A stretch of DNA of 64,000 nucleotides, from NCBI GenBank assembly GCA_963565915.1, contig OY751488.1, positions 3,658,001 to 3,722,000 of the forward strand, read 5' to 3'. This DNA is from Entoloma clypeatum. Taxonomy: Eukaryota; Basidiomycota; Agaricomycetes; Agaricales; Entolomataceae. Shown in pieces: positions 24,407 through 34,787 of this stretch (the stretch's first letter is position 1; every line of letters starts with the position of its first letter). Below the pieces are notes generated by a model. The model did no database searches, was not told the DNA's origin, and saw only the letters and a list, made by a program, of their open reading frames with translations. The translations under genes and the position numbers were made by a program.

Positions 24407-26893
24407 TTAATCTTCATCGGTGTCCAATGTCTCCAATGTTTTGCTCCACTTCGCAACTTTAGGATGTGCCATAACCTCGAAAGATGTCAGTTTACATGTA
24501 AGAAAGCATTCATTCACACACCTTCTTTTCGTCGAAATTCAAAACTTGAAGTCCCTCAAGGGAGGTCGCACGAGAAAGTGCAACATATGCCTGACCTACG
24601 AAAAATGGGATGGTCAAACACACAGTGAGAGATGATTGCAAAACCATACCCTTCTCGAAGACCTTTCCCAGGTCTACCTTGACACGATCAAGTGTTTGAC
24701 CTTGGGACTTGTGGATACTCATCGCCCACGCCAAAATGAGCGGAAGCTAAAGAAACCAAAATCATTATACGATCCACCGACCATCCAGAACGAAAGGAAC
24801 TCCACCCACCTGCGTCCTGGAAACCTGTACCTCACCATTTGGGAGTTCAACTTTCCAAACCTCCGGCATGACCAAGAAATATCTTCTCCCTCCATGTGGC
24901 AACAAGAATTCGACCACAGGATACAACTTGCACGTTCCAGCCGCAGACGGGCCAGTCTTCTTCGTCGCGCTGCCCACACTTGAAACGGCACCCGCAGCGC
25001 CGATCACTCCCGCCTCACCAAAACCGTCAACGTCAAGCTCAGTTCCATAGACAGCTGGGTCGACAAATCGAAGAACACGCCCCATGGAGCCGTTGACGAG
25101 CGTGTCATCGACATTTTTTATCAGCATTACTTGTGCATCGGTGCGGAGAGTGAGTTGCTGGGGAGCCATGAAGTTCGTGAGCATCTTCTGGCGTTGATTT
25201 TCGTCTTGGATGGACCCGCCGTCTATCGCCTTGAAAGTAAGTTGGTCGGTTTGTAGTCGGGCGATTCGTGTCGAATTGGAGCGGTCGACATCTTCGCGCC
25301 GAGGGAACCTGAAAAGAAATTGAGACGAGGTGAATATGAGCCAAGGGATCAACGGAACAGTTACTACAGTTCTGTGGCGTCAATCCCATCTTCGTATTCT
25401 ATTGGTCTTGCAAGGCTCCTGAATTTCGCAATCGATTTACTTGACAGTCTTCCGAATCGCATCTCGTTTAACATGTCAATGAATTCTATGGATTGTGTTG
25501 ATCAAAGGGTATCTTTTCGAGGGTAGTCAAGAATTACCTTGGTCGCTCTGCCGGAAGACTTTGGTCAGGTTGAAGGTTCGTTGGATTGTTTCCCTCCACA
25601 GTACAGCTTCGAACGCAAACTTTACATCACCAGTCTTTGTGACAGGTGGTAATTGGAAGAAATCGCCAGTGACGATAATCTGAGGAGGGATTTCACTGAA
25701 CCAATTAAATCGGTTCTGTCTTCAAGTCATACCTGAATGCCCCCGAACGGTTCCGCCTTCTTTCTGAGAATACTCCCTATTCGCGAAAGCTTATCGAACA
25801 AGTCTCCGTCTACCATCGACACTGAAAAAAACACGTCATTAATCATCGCATATTAACGGAAACAGAAGAAACGGGAGACACCTTCATCAATGATGAGGAC
25901 TTTGGTCCTCAGCCACCTCGCACTGGCCTTCTTATTTTTCTTAACTTTGGAAGCCAGATTTTCCGCATCTTCTATGCCCAGTCCTATCCCAGCGAACGAA
26001 TGTATGGTCACACCGCCGATGTTACATGCAGCAATGCCCGTTGAGGCCGTAATGGCAATAGCGTCAGGCGTTTTCACGTATTGCTTGCGCAGCGTCTTTA
26101 TAATCTCTCGCAAAAGAACAGATTTCCCGGTTCCTATGAGTGGTTTTGATCAGGCACACGACAAAGAAAGGACGAGTATATATATATGCGCACCTGCGCT
26201 GCCTGTGTAAAAGACATTCTTGCCGTCCTGCACCAGCTTCAGAATCTGCGTCTGCTCCTGGCTTAGAAATACCGAGGCTATCTTAGACTTCGATTTCGAG
26301 CGAGGAGGACCAGAACTGGACGAGGACGAGGTGGGCGCCGTGGTCGACCGGGTCGCTACAGATCTAGATGACGATTGTTCACGCAGCGCCGCCCTGTCAG
26401 AAGCAGAGCTGGACCCTAGGCTCGGTTCGGATAGCGGATCTCTAGGCTGCCACGACGGTGGAAGCTGTCGCGTCTTTTTCGGAGGCGGCGCTACCTGGCT
26501 CTCTAAGCTTGGACTTGGACGCTTATTCTTCGATTCGACGAGTGCTGAACCACGTGGCATTGGTGGTCCTGTCCCTGCCAGCGCGTCTTGAATGTCTTTC
26601 AAGCGCTTCTGAGCACCACTGAGCTTCGGTACAGCAGGAGCCATGGGTTGTGATGGAGGCCATTCGACATCGGAGAGTTGAGATGCTCCCGAAGTCAAGA
26701 ATTCGCGCTTTACCGTTCGTAATCCCGACTGCGCTGTCCTTGACATGGTAAATGCCTTGGATGAATGTGCAACACGATGGTAAGGACCAAGGCGAGATGT
26801 CACGTGCACCGTGTAGCGGAAGCATCTAGCGATTTGACGGTCCTTGCCTACACCGGAGCAGTATGAGTAGTGATTGCCCCAAGCTTCCTCCAT
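24407..26893 (-). CDS. PIF1: PIF1-family 5'-3' DNA helicase
   Basis: Exons, minus: 26893-26194, 26133-25882, 25821-25733, 25679-25538, 25485-25368, 25308-24810, 24746-24650, 24595-24522, 24475-24407; 679 aa. The Walker A motif GSAGTGKS spans the first intron (about residue 233). Walker B is LIIDEVSMVD and motif III is GDFFQLPPV. The C-terminal motifs include [13 protein letters not shown] and QAYVALSRA. The first 50 residues are basic with few acids, and a second in-frame ATG sits at 26746, so separate mitochondrial and nuclear forms are possible, as in yeast PIF1. It unwinds G-quadruplexes, restrains telomerase and maintains mtDNA. The N-terminal 180 residues are Ser/Pro-rich and poorly conserved. 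Confidence 0.93.
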
Positions 26894-26952
26894 GAAGCCA
26901 GATATTAGTCCAATAATCTAAGTATTAGGATATGGATGCTATGTTTTTTCCC

Positions 26953-28667
26953 CTACAGATATGCACGAGCGCTTCTCCGTGCCATCTGTTATTTGTGGGT
27001 GAGAAGGATCAGGGAAATGGTCAAAGGAACGGGACATACCTCGATAACCTTCCATCCTCCCGTTAGCTCATTGGTGAGCTCCTCTTCTATACGCGTGAGA
27101 GCTGCGATATAAATGCATTGCTCAACTTTATCATCTGCACCAACCGCGATTTCGCCTGTCTTGGCATTTCGGAACATGAGGACCTCCTGAGTCGAGAACT
27201 GGATGAGGAACACAGGAACGTCGTTCTCAAGTATTTTGCCGTCCGAGACCTATAAAAACACAAGCTATAGATGATATCCTAGCATGAGAAGGAAACAGAA
27301 GGGGGACTTACATCCACTTGGCGGATGTCCAGCACCTTACTATCACTGATAAGTCCCTGTTTGAGGTAATGTTCCATGGTAGCCCATAGGACATTGTATG
27401 TCTATACAAACCGTTACTTGAGCATTTTTCCGGGATCAATTCATAGAAAGGGGACACACCGCTTCACCACACCACGAACGCAGCGCCTCCTGGTCAGCCG
27501 ACAAATATGCATCCACTACCTCTGGGACGATATATTCCCTGAGTTCCCGCTCAAAGCTTTCACGATCGAAGGCGGGGTCCAAGGTCTTCATCGAACGCAT
27601 GACTTGCGCAGTCTCATTTTCGTCAAACCATGATCCAATGGTCGACGTCACCGACCGCATAGAAGAGACGACTGGATTTTCCGACTCGTCATATGCCTGC
27701 CGCAGCTCCACAAAACTACGCAGAACAGGGTTTGTCTCTTTTAACTGATTCCACCGTTCCTGCCGTGGTGAGTCCTTGTGCAGAACGACCGCTTGTCCAG
27801 CTCTGGTTGGATATCAAAACGTGAGCTAAAGACACGCATTTTACAGAGAAAAAGACACGAACTCGGAATCTGCCACAACTCGACGTCCGGCGGGACCAAG
27901 ACCATTGTTCTTCCCTGCCTTCTCCAGCCGCTTTTGCCTCCGCAATCGACGGGCCTCCTTCTCCTCGAAACCAGCGTGCTTCGCACTCCCGCTATCGTCC
28001 AGAGCATCTATGACAGTTTCAGCAAGCGTCTTGTAAGCCGCTGTCTTCCGTATTGGCTCCGTCGACTTTTCGATCGTGGACGAAACGGCCGCAGAAGCCT
28101 TTGAGATCTGAAAAAAACTGTCGTTTTAGCACATAGCCCGAAGACATGGACACCCGTTAAAACTGACCGCACGCATGACTTCACTCTCTTCCATCGACTT
28201 GAGTGCCTCGCCAACCGCGTCCCCGACTTTGACACCGGTCTTCTTCAGCTCCTCAGCTGCCGCCCGCAGACGCGGGTTCTCTTTTATACTCGAAGTGAGC
28301 TAAAATTTCTGGTAAACCGCGCGTGTTCTGGTATCAACGAATAAACAACACAAACCCTTGCGCGTTCATAAGCAGCCCGAGCTTTTTTTAAGGCTTCCGA
28401 GTCTTGCAGCTTATCCACATCACCCTGTAGTTGTTTGACATTATCCTGCAGTTCTCTGTTCTTCCTGAGTTCATCTTTCAGAACCTCGACGAATGTTTGG
28501 AAGGGAGATTTCGGAAGCTCATTTTGACGACGAGATGACGTGTGGAACCCGGCGCTGGCAGCTGTTATCCGGAATGGTGCCGGGTATACATTGGTTTGAC
28601 GAAGTAGGACGGCACGGTGACGCGCTGCTGAGCGTAAAGCGAGATTTTGAAGGTGGCGAGGGAGCAT
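26953..28667 (-). CDS. TIM44: TIM44, mitochondrial import motor subunit
   Basis: Exons, minus: 28667-28356, 28299-28168, 28107-27863, 27802-27460, 27401-27312, 27249-27040, 26985-26953; 454 aa. The N-terminus is an Arg-rich presequence ending near GFHTSSRRQ. Coiled-coil segments (KNRELQDNVKQLQ) follow. The C-terminal Tim44-like domain is recognisable from ELRQAYDESENPVV, WFDENETAQVMR, DPAFDRESF and the final TGGWKVIE MARRSARAYL across the last intron. Tim44 tethers mtHsp70 to the TIM23 channel at the inner membrane matrix face. The short last exon (11 codons) is easily missed by gene finders. Confidence 0.93.
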
Positions 28668-28844
28668 GGGTGCGCTGGTCCGTGGCGGCGAAGATGGGCA
28701 GAAATTTAGTTCATCACATGACTCCTTGTTTTAGGCGAAAACTCGTCTGCTATTATGATAAAAATTTACGGTAATCTAGCGTCCACGAACATGGACATAA
28801 ATATTCCAAATCATGATATGGGAGTGATATTGAACGATCATCGA

Positions 28845-29790
28845 TCACTTGGGCTCCCTCACGGTGGTATCGGGCTTTTCATTGTGACGAAAGTTGGCCC
28901 ATGCCTCCTCTGTAGCAACCGCAATCCTTTCCTTCACGCTACCAACGCTATCGAGAGCTGGCCGCACGTCGAGCGAGAAAACAGGTGAGCCATCGGGTTC
29001 AGGAGGGGCAGAGTAGTAGTCGATGACGTAGCGGACCTCTTCCCCGGTTTTGGGCCGGCGTACGACCCAGTCGTGTCGATCAAACGGAGGCTCTGTACTA
29101 GAATTCCAAAATAACACGTTACAAACCGGTACATGAAGTTTGTAACGCTTACTTGAACATGGAAGGAAGCAGCCACCCAGCAAACATCCAGAACCGGGCT
29201 TTTGGTGACATTTCACCCGGGCGCCCTCTCAGACGCGCGAGTTGAATGTCATCACCACTGAAAAAGGGGGAAGAATTATTGCATAACCAGGCAGAAACGG
29301 GAGACAAGACTCACGGGTATGACCTCTTCTCCCATTTGAGGACTTCAAACCATGCACGCTCATTCAAAAAGTTGTGAATGTCGACCATCGTCTCAACATG
29401 CTCCTCAGGCGTCTCCCAGCCCTTCCGCACCAGTGCGTTGTAAAACTGTTGCGGCGACGGGTAATCCCATTTCGTCGAGCCGTCTCTGGGAATAGACGAT
29501 TCCGTTCGTTCGACTGGCAGATGGCTTTTTTGATTCAGCGCTGGCGTTTGCGCTAGGTCTGGCATTTGATTCAAAGGGTTGACACTCTCATGGTTGACGG
29601 GACATTGTGCTGCTTTTGGCGGTGCGTCGTGGGCGATGGGACATTGCGGCGCTTTTTGTGGCGCGTCATGGGGGACTGGACATGCCGCTGGCGGAATATT
29701 CGTCGATTTTGTATGGTCAACTGGGCACGATGCTACAGATCGCGGTGACGTCGTGGCAGCAGAAGCAGTGAGGGATGTCGTTTGACCCAT
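28845..29790 (-). CDS. CYC3: holocytochrome-c synthase (cytochrome c heme lyase)
   Basis: Exons, minus: 29790-29315, 29257-29153, 29097-28845; 277 aa. The N-terminal region has four CPx motifs followed by His (CPVDH, CPVPH, CPIAH, CPVNH), which are heme-regulatory type sequences. The catalytic domain contains IPRDGSTKWDYPSPQQFYNAL, VDIHNFLNERAW with the candidate heme-ligand His, RPGEMSPKAR, and TEPPFDRHDWVVRR. It attaches heme to apocytochrome c in the intermembrane space. It could also be the c1 lyase (CYT2), because the two are often one enzyme in fungi. Third in a row of minus-strand genes with mitochondrial roles. Confidence 0.93.
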
Positions 29791-31197
29791 GCAAAGAAGT
29801 GAACACGATGTTTGGTTCCGTTTGTTTGACAGTCCGATTTGTGAAACTTATCTTATCGTGACAGTGACTTATATCCAACAGAAATCTCTGCGAATTTCTC
29901 CTTCCGTCTGGTTGCATAGTTCCTGAACCCTCCGTTAAAAAATGAAAGGGGACAGGTACAGGCTGAGTGAAACGCGGTCCTTCCATCGCAATGTCAAGTT
30001 CTCCGGGGATCCTCAAAGGAGAATTATGGGTAATCGATTTTTCGTGAAGATCTCAAGTCTGGATGCCAGTTGTTACTCTCCTTGGAACCACAATATTGTC
30101 TACTGTCCTGCGCGTGCTAACTCATACTACAGTACATACACCCATCCTGAAGGCAACCGCTCCTCGGCATCTGTGGTTTGAAGCTAATTAACCTACATAG
30201 GTCTGTCACTGTCAATCGGAAAAGAAGTTGGCATCCCGATTGTCCAGGCCTTGTCCGCTTAGCGGCTACATCTCACCGACAGATAGCCTCTCAAACCATC
30301 CACGGATAGCCGCGGCCCACGGACCCGTCTCCATAATTGATTTTAGCCTTTTCGTCCAACACCTTCGATTTTTCTCCACCTCGGGAACGTCCGATTTCAG
30401 GTCAAAAACCAGTGGACATACAGAGAAACCTGCGCGAAGCTCCATCCGAATGATTGTCCGAAGGCCCTCATCGGGGTGATGGTGCGAGTTTCCTCTATAT
30501 CCCCCTAACATCACGTCCTTGGATCATTTGCAGCACTTTATTTGATAGGTCTTCCGGGTCATCTTGTTTATCATCGAGGTCCTATGTCGGGCGGCGAGGC
30601 TCCGGAGCAACGCGTACAATTCAATTCCCAGTCCTTTCAATGGTGTTGACGTGGAAGTAAGTCAAGGCACAGATATGCTGACTCGGAGCTGGTCAGAAAA
30701 TGGCCTTGTGCTACTCGTACAAATGAATAAGCAAACGACAAAATGGCCTGGGCTCTCCTCTTGGACGCCACGTCGTAGATCACTCGTCCGTAAGCCTTGA
30801 TTCACGCCACCTCAGTCAGGGCCTCAGCCTCAGGTCTAATGACACATTACTGACTTACATTGCGCACAGTTGCATCGTGCGGCTGCACTTAACGAGGGGT
30901 CACATGGTGGTATCTATTTACGTCCAAGTACAGGACTGGACATTGTTGATGGAGACGTCGTAGCGCCAAAGTTCCATCGAAAGTTTCAAGTGCTAGCGTT
31001 ACGCGTAAGTCGTATGACTGTAAAATATTTTGCAAGCGAGATAAATTTCACGGGTTTGCATTTCCCAGACGTAGCTCTTTCGATACAAGTTCATCCGTCT
31101 CACGCTGCGGACGAGAGTGCGATTGCCTAGGCTAGGCATCCAACACCAGAAGCCTTACCATCGATTGTTGAAGTGAGCCGCAATTGGAAAGAATGGC
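29791..31197. other. 1.4-kb stretch, possible gene remnant on minus strand
   Basis: The open frame at about 30286-30500 (minus) reads smoothly, with segments such as GLRTIIRMELRAGF and GPWAAAIRGWFERL, and looks protein-like. A second piece (EDLSNKVLQMIQ) lies upstream near 30530-30570. I could not join them or find a start, and do not recognise the family. The remainder shows nothing I can name. Confidence 0.35.
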
Positions 31198-31464
31198 TCA
31201 CATGGAGTCCATCAAGAATGAAATCATGCCCCACCTCCGCTTTTTTTTCTCCACCTCAAACAAATGGAGATTGGTTGCCGTGGTGCGAAGCTTCTTGCCT
31301 GTTGCTTTCGCTTTCCTCGCACGCCGCTTGTCTTGTGATATCCTGAGCCTGTCCATCCGCTCCCTGCCAGATACATGTATGTTATATTTTGTCAGTATGG
31401 ACAATGTTTTTTGGCTGTACCCACCTCGGTCCTCCTGCACCGAGTCCTCCCCCGGACGAATCAT
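31198..31464 (-). CDS. small basic hypothetical protein
   Basis: Possible two-exon gene, minus: 31464-31421 and 31363-31198, giving 69 residues. The intron has a GTACAG donor and a TACTGAC branch motif, which supports it. The product is highly basic (RRARKAKATGKKL). No family recognised. It is divergent from the hexose transporter starting at 31672. It could instead be a uORF-like or antisense artefact. Confidence 0.3.
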   Translation of the reverse strand: MIRPGEDSVQEDRGGYSQKTLSILTKYNIHVSGRERMDRLRISQDKRRARKAKATGKKLRTTATNLHLFEVEKKKRRWGMISFLMDSM

Positions 31465-31671
31465 GATTTCATAAAGAATGGAGGTTGATTCGAATCTTGA
31501 TGCGGATAAGGCGGAATTGGCAAACAATTTGATCGGCGATGGATCTCTGTTTATATTGCCGGTTCACATGGTCGTCTTCTATAAAGATCCAGGTTTTGAC
31601 CAAGACCAACTTCAGACAGCTCGGTGCTTTGTCCCCTCAAGTGCGTGCATCCTCCTTGCAGCTGCTTCACC

Positions 31672-33913
31672 ATGTCGGTCCAAAAAGTACGTCCCCCCCC
31701 ACCCTCCTCACCCCCCACCCACCTCAATGTGTCCCATTCATAGAACAAACTGTCTGGCATTGCCATGATCGGTGAGCAGCCCTGAACGAATGTCCTTCTT
31801 CGTACCGTGTTATAACCGTCTTTCTCTTCAGCGTTTAGCGCGTTCGGAGGTATCCTGTTCGGTTACGATACGGGTGTCATCAGTGGTGTCCTTGGCATGA
31901 AGGATTGGTTGAGGACCGTTGGACATGAGGACACCAGTGTTACCCTCGGCTACTCTATTTCTTCCTCGACCGAGTCCTTGGTCGTCTCCATCTTGTCGGC
32001 CGGAACTTTCTTCGGCGCTCTTGCCGGTGCCCCTGTTGGAGGTATGTGCATTCCTGTTTTTTCTCTTTCTTTTCTGAGACTCTGCCCAGATATCATTGGT
32101 AGAAAATGGGTATGACAGTCCATTAGTTTCCTCTGCCATCCGTATTCATTTCTTCAAAGGGTATCGTTACCGCCTGTCTTGTTTTCTGCCTTGGTGTCGC
32201 GCTGCAGACGGCTTCCACGGCGATTCCCCTATTCGTTCGTCTTTTATTCTACGTACATGACATTTCATTGCCTCTAACCAGATGAGCCCAGGTTGTCGGT
32301 CGTGTTTTCGCTGGTCTTGGTGTCGGTCTCGTCTCATGCTTGGTGCCCATGTATCAATCGGAATGGTGTGTACTCTACCTATGGCTCCGTCTCCATGGTT
32401 AAATCTCCATCACAAAGCGCTCCCAAGTGGTGCCGTGGTGCCGTTGTCTCCTTCTATCAATGGTTCATTACTATCGGCATTTTATTCGCGGCCGTCGTCA
32501 ACAACGCAACACAAAGTCGCGATGACCACTCGGCTTACCGTATTCCCATCGCCGTGCAATTTATCTGGGCAGCCGTTCTTGCGGGAGGCATGATGCTCTT
32601 GCCCGACTCTCCCAGATGGCTTGTCCGACAGGGTCGCGACGCTGAGGCGACTCGGGCTCTCCGCCAGATTACTGGTCTGGCCGAAAACGATCCTGAAATT
32701 GAGGCCGAGCTCGACGAGATTCGTGCCAACCTTCAGGATGAGTTGGCTCTCGGTGAAAGCTCATACATCGACTGCTTCAAGTCCAGCAAGAACAGGATTG
32801 CTCTTCGAACTTTCACTGGTATCGCCATTCAAGCGTACGTGTTGTCTCATTTCATTTCGATGCCACCTGTCCTAACCATGTCCACAAAGTTTCCAACAGG
32901 TACAGGATTTCGCCTTGTGGAGTCCAGATAACCTTGCTAACTTAAATCCTTCATTACCGTTGGAATAGCTCACTGGCGGTGAGTTAGCCCTTACCCTTCT
33001 TAAGACGGACACTCAGTCGTCTTTCAGTCAACTTCATCTTCTACTACGGAACGACTTTCTTCAAGAACTCTGGTATCCGAAACGGCTTCTTGATCTCCGT
33101 CGCCACCGGTATCGTCAACGTGTTCATGACTTTGCCTGGTATCTGGGGTGTCGAACGCTTCGGTCGCCGCAACCTTCTCCTCATCGGTGCCGCAGGCATG
33201 TGCATCTGTGAGTACATCGTCGCCATCGTTGGTGTCACCGTCTCCACGGACAATATGGCTGGTCAACATGTGCTCATTGCCTTCGTCTGCATCTACATCG
33301 TATGTTACCTGTTCTTGGTGATTTCGAACACACAGATGACCCGTTCTACAGGCCTTCTTTGCTTCTACATGGGGTCCCATCGCCTGGGTCATCACTGGTG
33401 AAATCTTCCCCTTGCAAGTTCGTGCCAAGGCCATGTCTCTCTCTGTTGCCAGCAACTGGTAAGCACGTTTTTTTCGCTCCAGATCAATAACAGCTCAACA
33501 TGATCATTAGGTTGTGGAACTTTGCTATTGCATATGCCAGTGAGTCTCCGTCGAATACACCACATATCCGATTGATGATTGACGTCCTTTCGTAGCTCCA
33601 TATCTCGTCAACAAACAGAGGGGATCAGCCGGCCTTGAATCAAAGGTTTTCTTCATTTGGGGTAGCACATGTGCATCGTGTTTCCTCTTCACCTACTTTT
33701 TCATCCCCGAGGTACGTCATCTGTCTCCCTGTAATTCCGCTCATCACCTTCATTCACACATCCCTGCTACAGACCAAGGGCCTTTCCCTTGAACAGATTG
33801 ATCTGATGTACCAGAACACGATTCCCATGAAATCCCTGGAATACCGGAGGCAACTCCTCACGCAAGAACCGACGAGCGGCGGCGAGAAAGAGACCGACGA
33901 GGAGAAGGCATGA
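31672..33913 (+). CDS. hexose-type MFS sugar transporter
   Basis: Fourteen exons: 31672-31686, 31744-31771, 31832-32041, 32090-32109, 32160-32234, 32292-32365, 32418-32834, 32890-32899, 32969-32978, 33028-33299, 33352-33458, 33511-33539, 33596-33711, 33773-33913; 507 aa. Sugar-porter signatures are all present: FGYDTGVISG in the first span, DIIGRKWG, PDSPRWLVRQGR, QQLTGVNFIFYYG (built from two 10-nt exons), ERFGRRNLLLIG, GEIFPLQVRAKAM, and PETKGLSLEQID. Twelve spans are expected, with proton symport of hexoses across the plasma membrane. It resembles Rco3/Snf3-class and high-affinity glucose transporters of basidiomycetes but lacks a long C-terminal sensor tail. Codon bias looks stronger than in neighbours, suggesting high expression. 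Confidence 0.95.
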
Positions 33914-34787
33914 GGCCCCGCTTGTACTTCTGTCTCCACCACCATCCCCCCTCCCCCTCCCTCCGCATTTAATCCCCTTCATGGTCTATACATTCACAAG
34001 ACCTAATGTATGGCGTAAGACGTATCCCATGAACACTCGAACGCCCATCTTCCTTTAGTTACTTTTCACATACCCTCGTTTTACGACTTGCAACTACGCA
34101 TATCCTAAAATCGATCGAACACCTTGCAACTGATTCCTGAGTGCTGAGTACTGAGTACGAAAGTCTCAAGACAGGGGCTATTTCGTGACCCAGGGTATTC
34201 AGTGAACATGTCCAGGGGTATCTCGTGTTCATCTTTTCGAGGCTTTGAATAATACCGGTGGCATGATCCGACCCGATGTAACGCCACCCACCTGTATCAT
34301 CACTGACAGTCCCCGAATTTTCGGTGGTCGAGATCTGACCGTGGGCGTGAAGCCTCAAGCTGCGACAGGCACGCTCAGCCTCCTGTACCCCCCCAAGTCA
34401 AGTCTTACAGATGGAGACATGATAACCACATGCACATGAGAAAAAACGAGAATTTCTCCAAGGATTTGAGGGACCGGGATAAAATCGAATGCACATCGTC
34501 TTGGAAAAAAAAAAATACATACTTTTAAGACCGCTGGAAGAAGTGTGATCTTGACAGTGGATCAGATGATTTTGGAAAACTCCGTAACGAGCGGTCAACC
34601 AGTGTGCCCACAGTGGGCGATACGATATGTACATATTCCATTCGGACCGTCCGCAAAATCAGGTTTCATTTTTGACGTTTCTTGATACACATGTTTTCAC
34701 ATAACACAAACACAGATTGTCTTCCTGTCAGATCATCTGTCGAAGCGGAAAAAAAAAATGGAGTGACAAAAAAAAAGGTGAGCAGAA
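33914..34787. other. convergent 3' flanks (transporter / dihydroxyacetone kinase)
   Basis: 874 bp between convergent genes. It contains A-runs at about 34504-34515 and 34747-34780 and otherwise nothing recognised. Confidence 0.4.
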
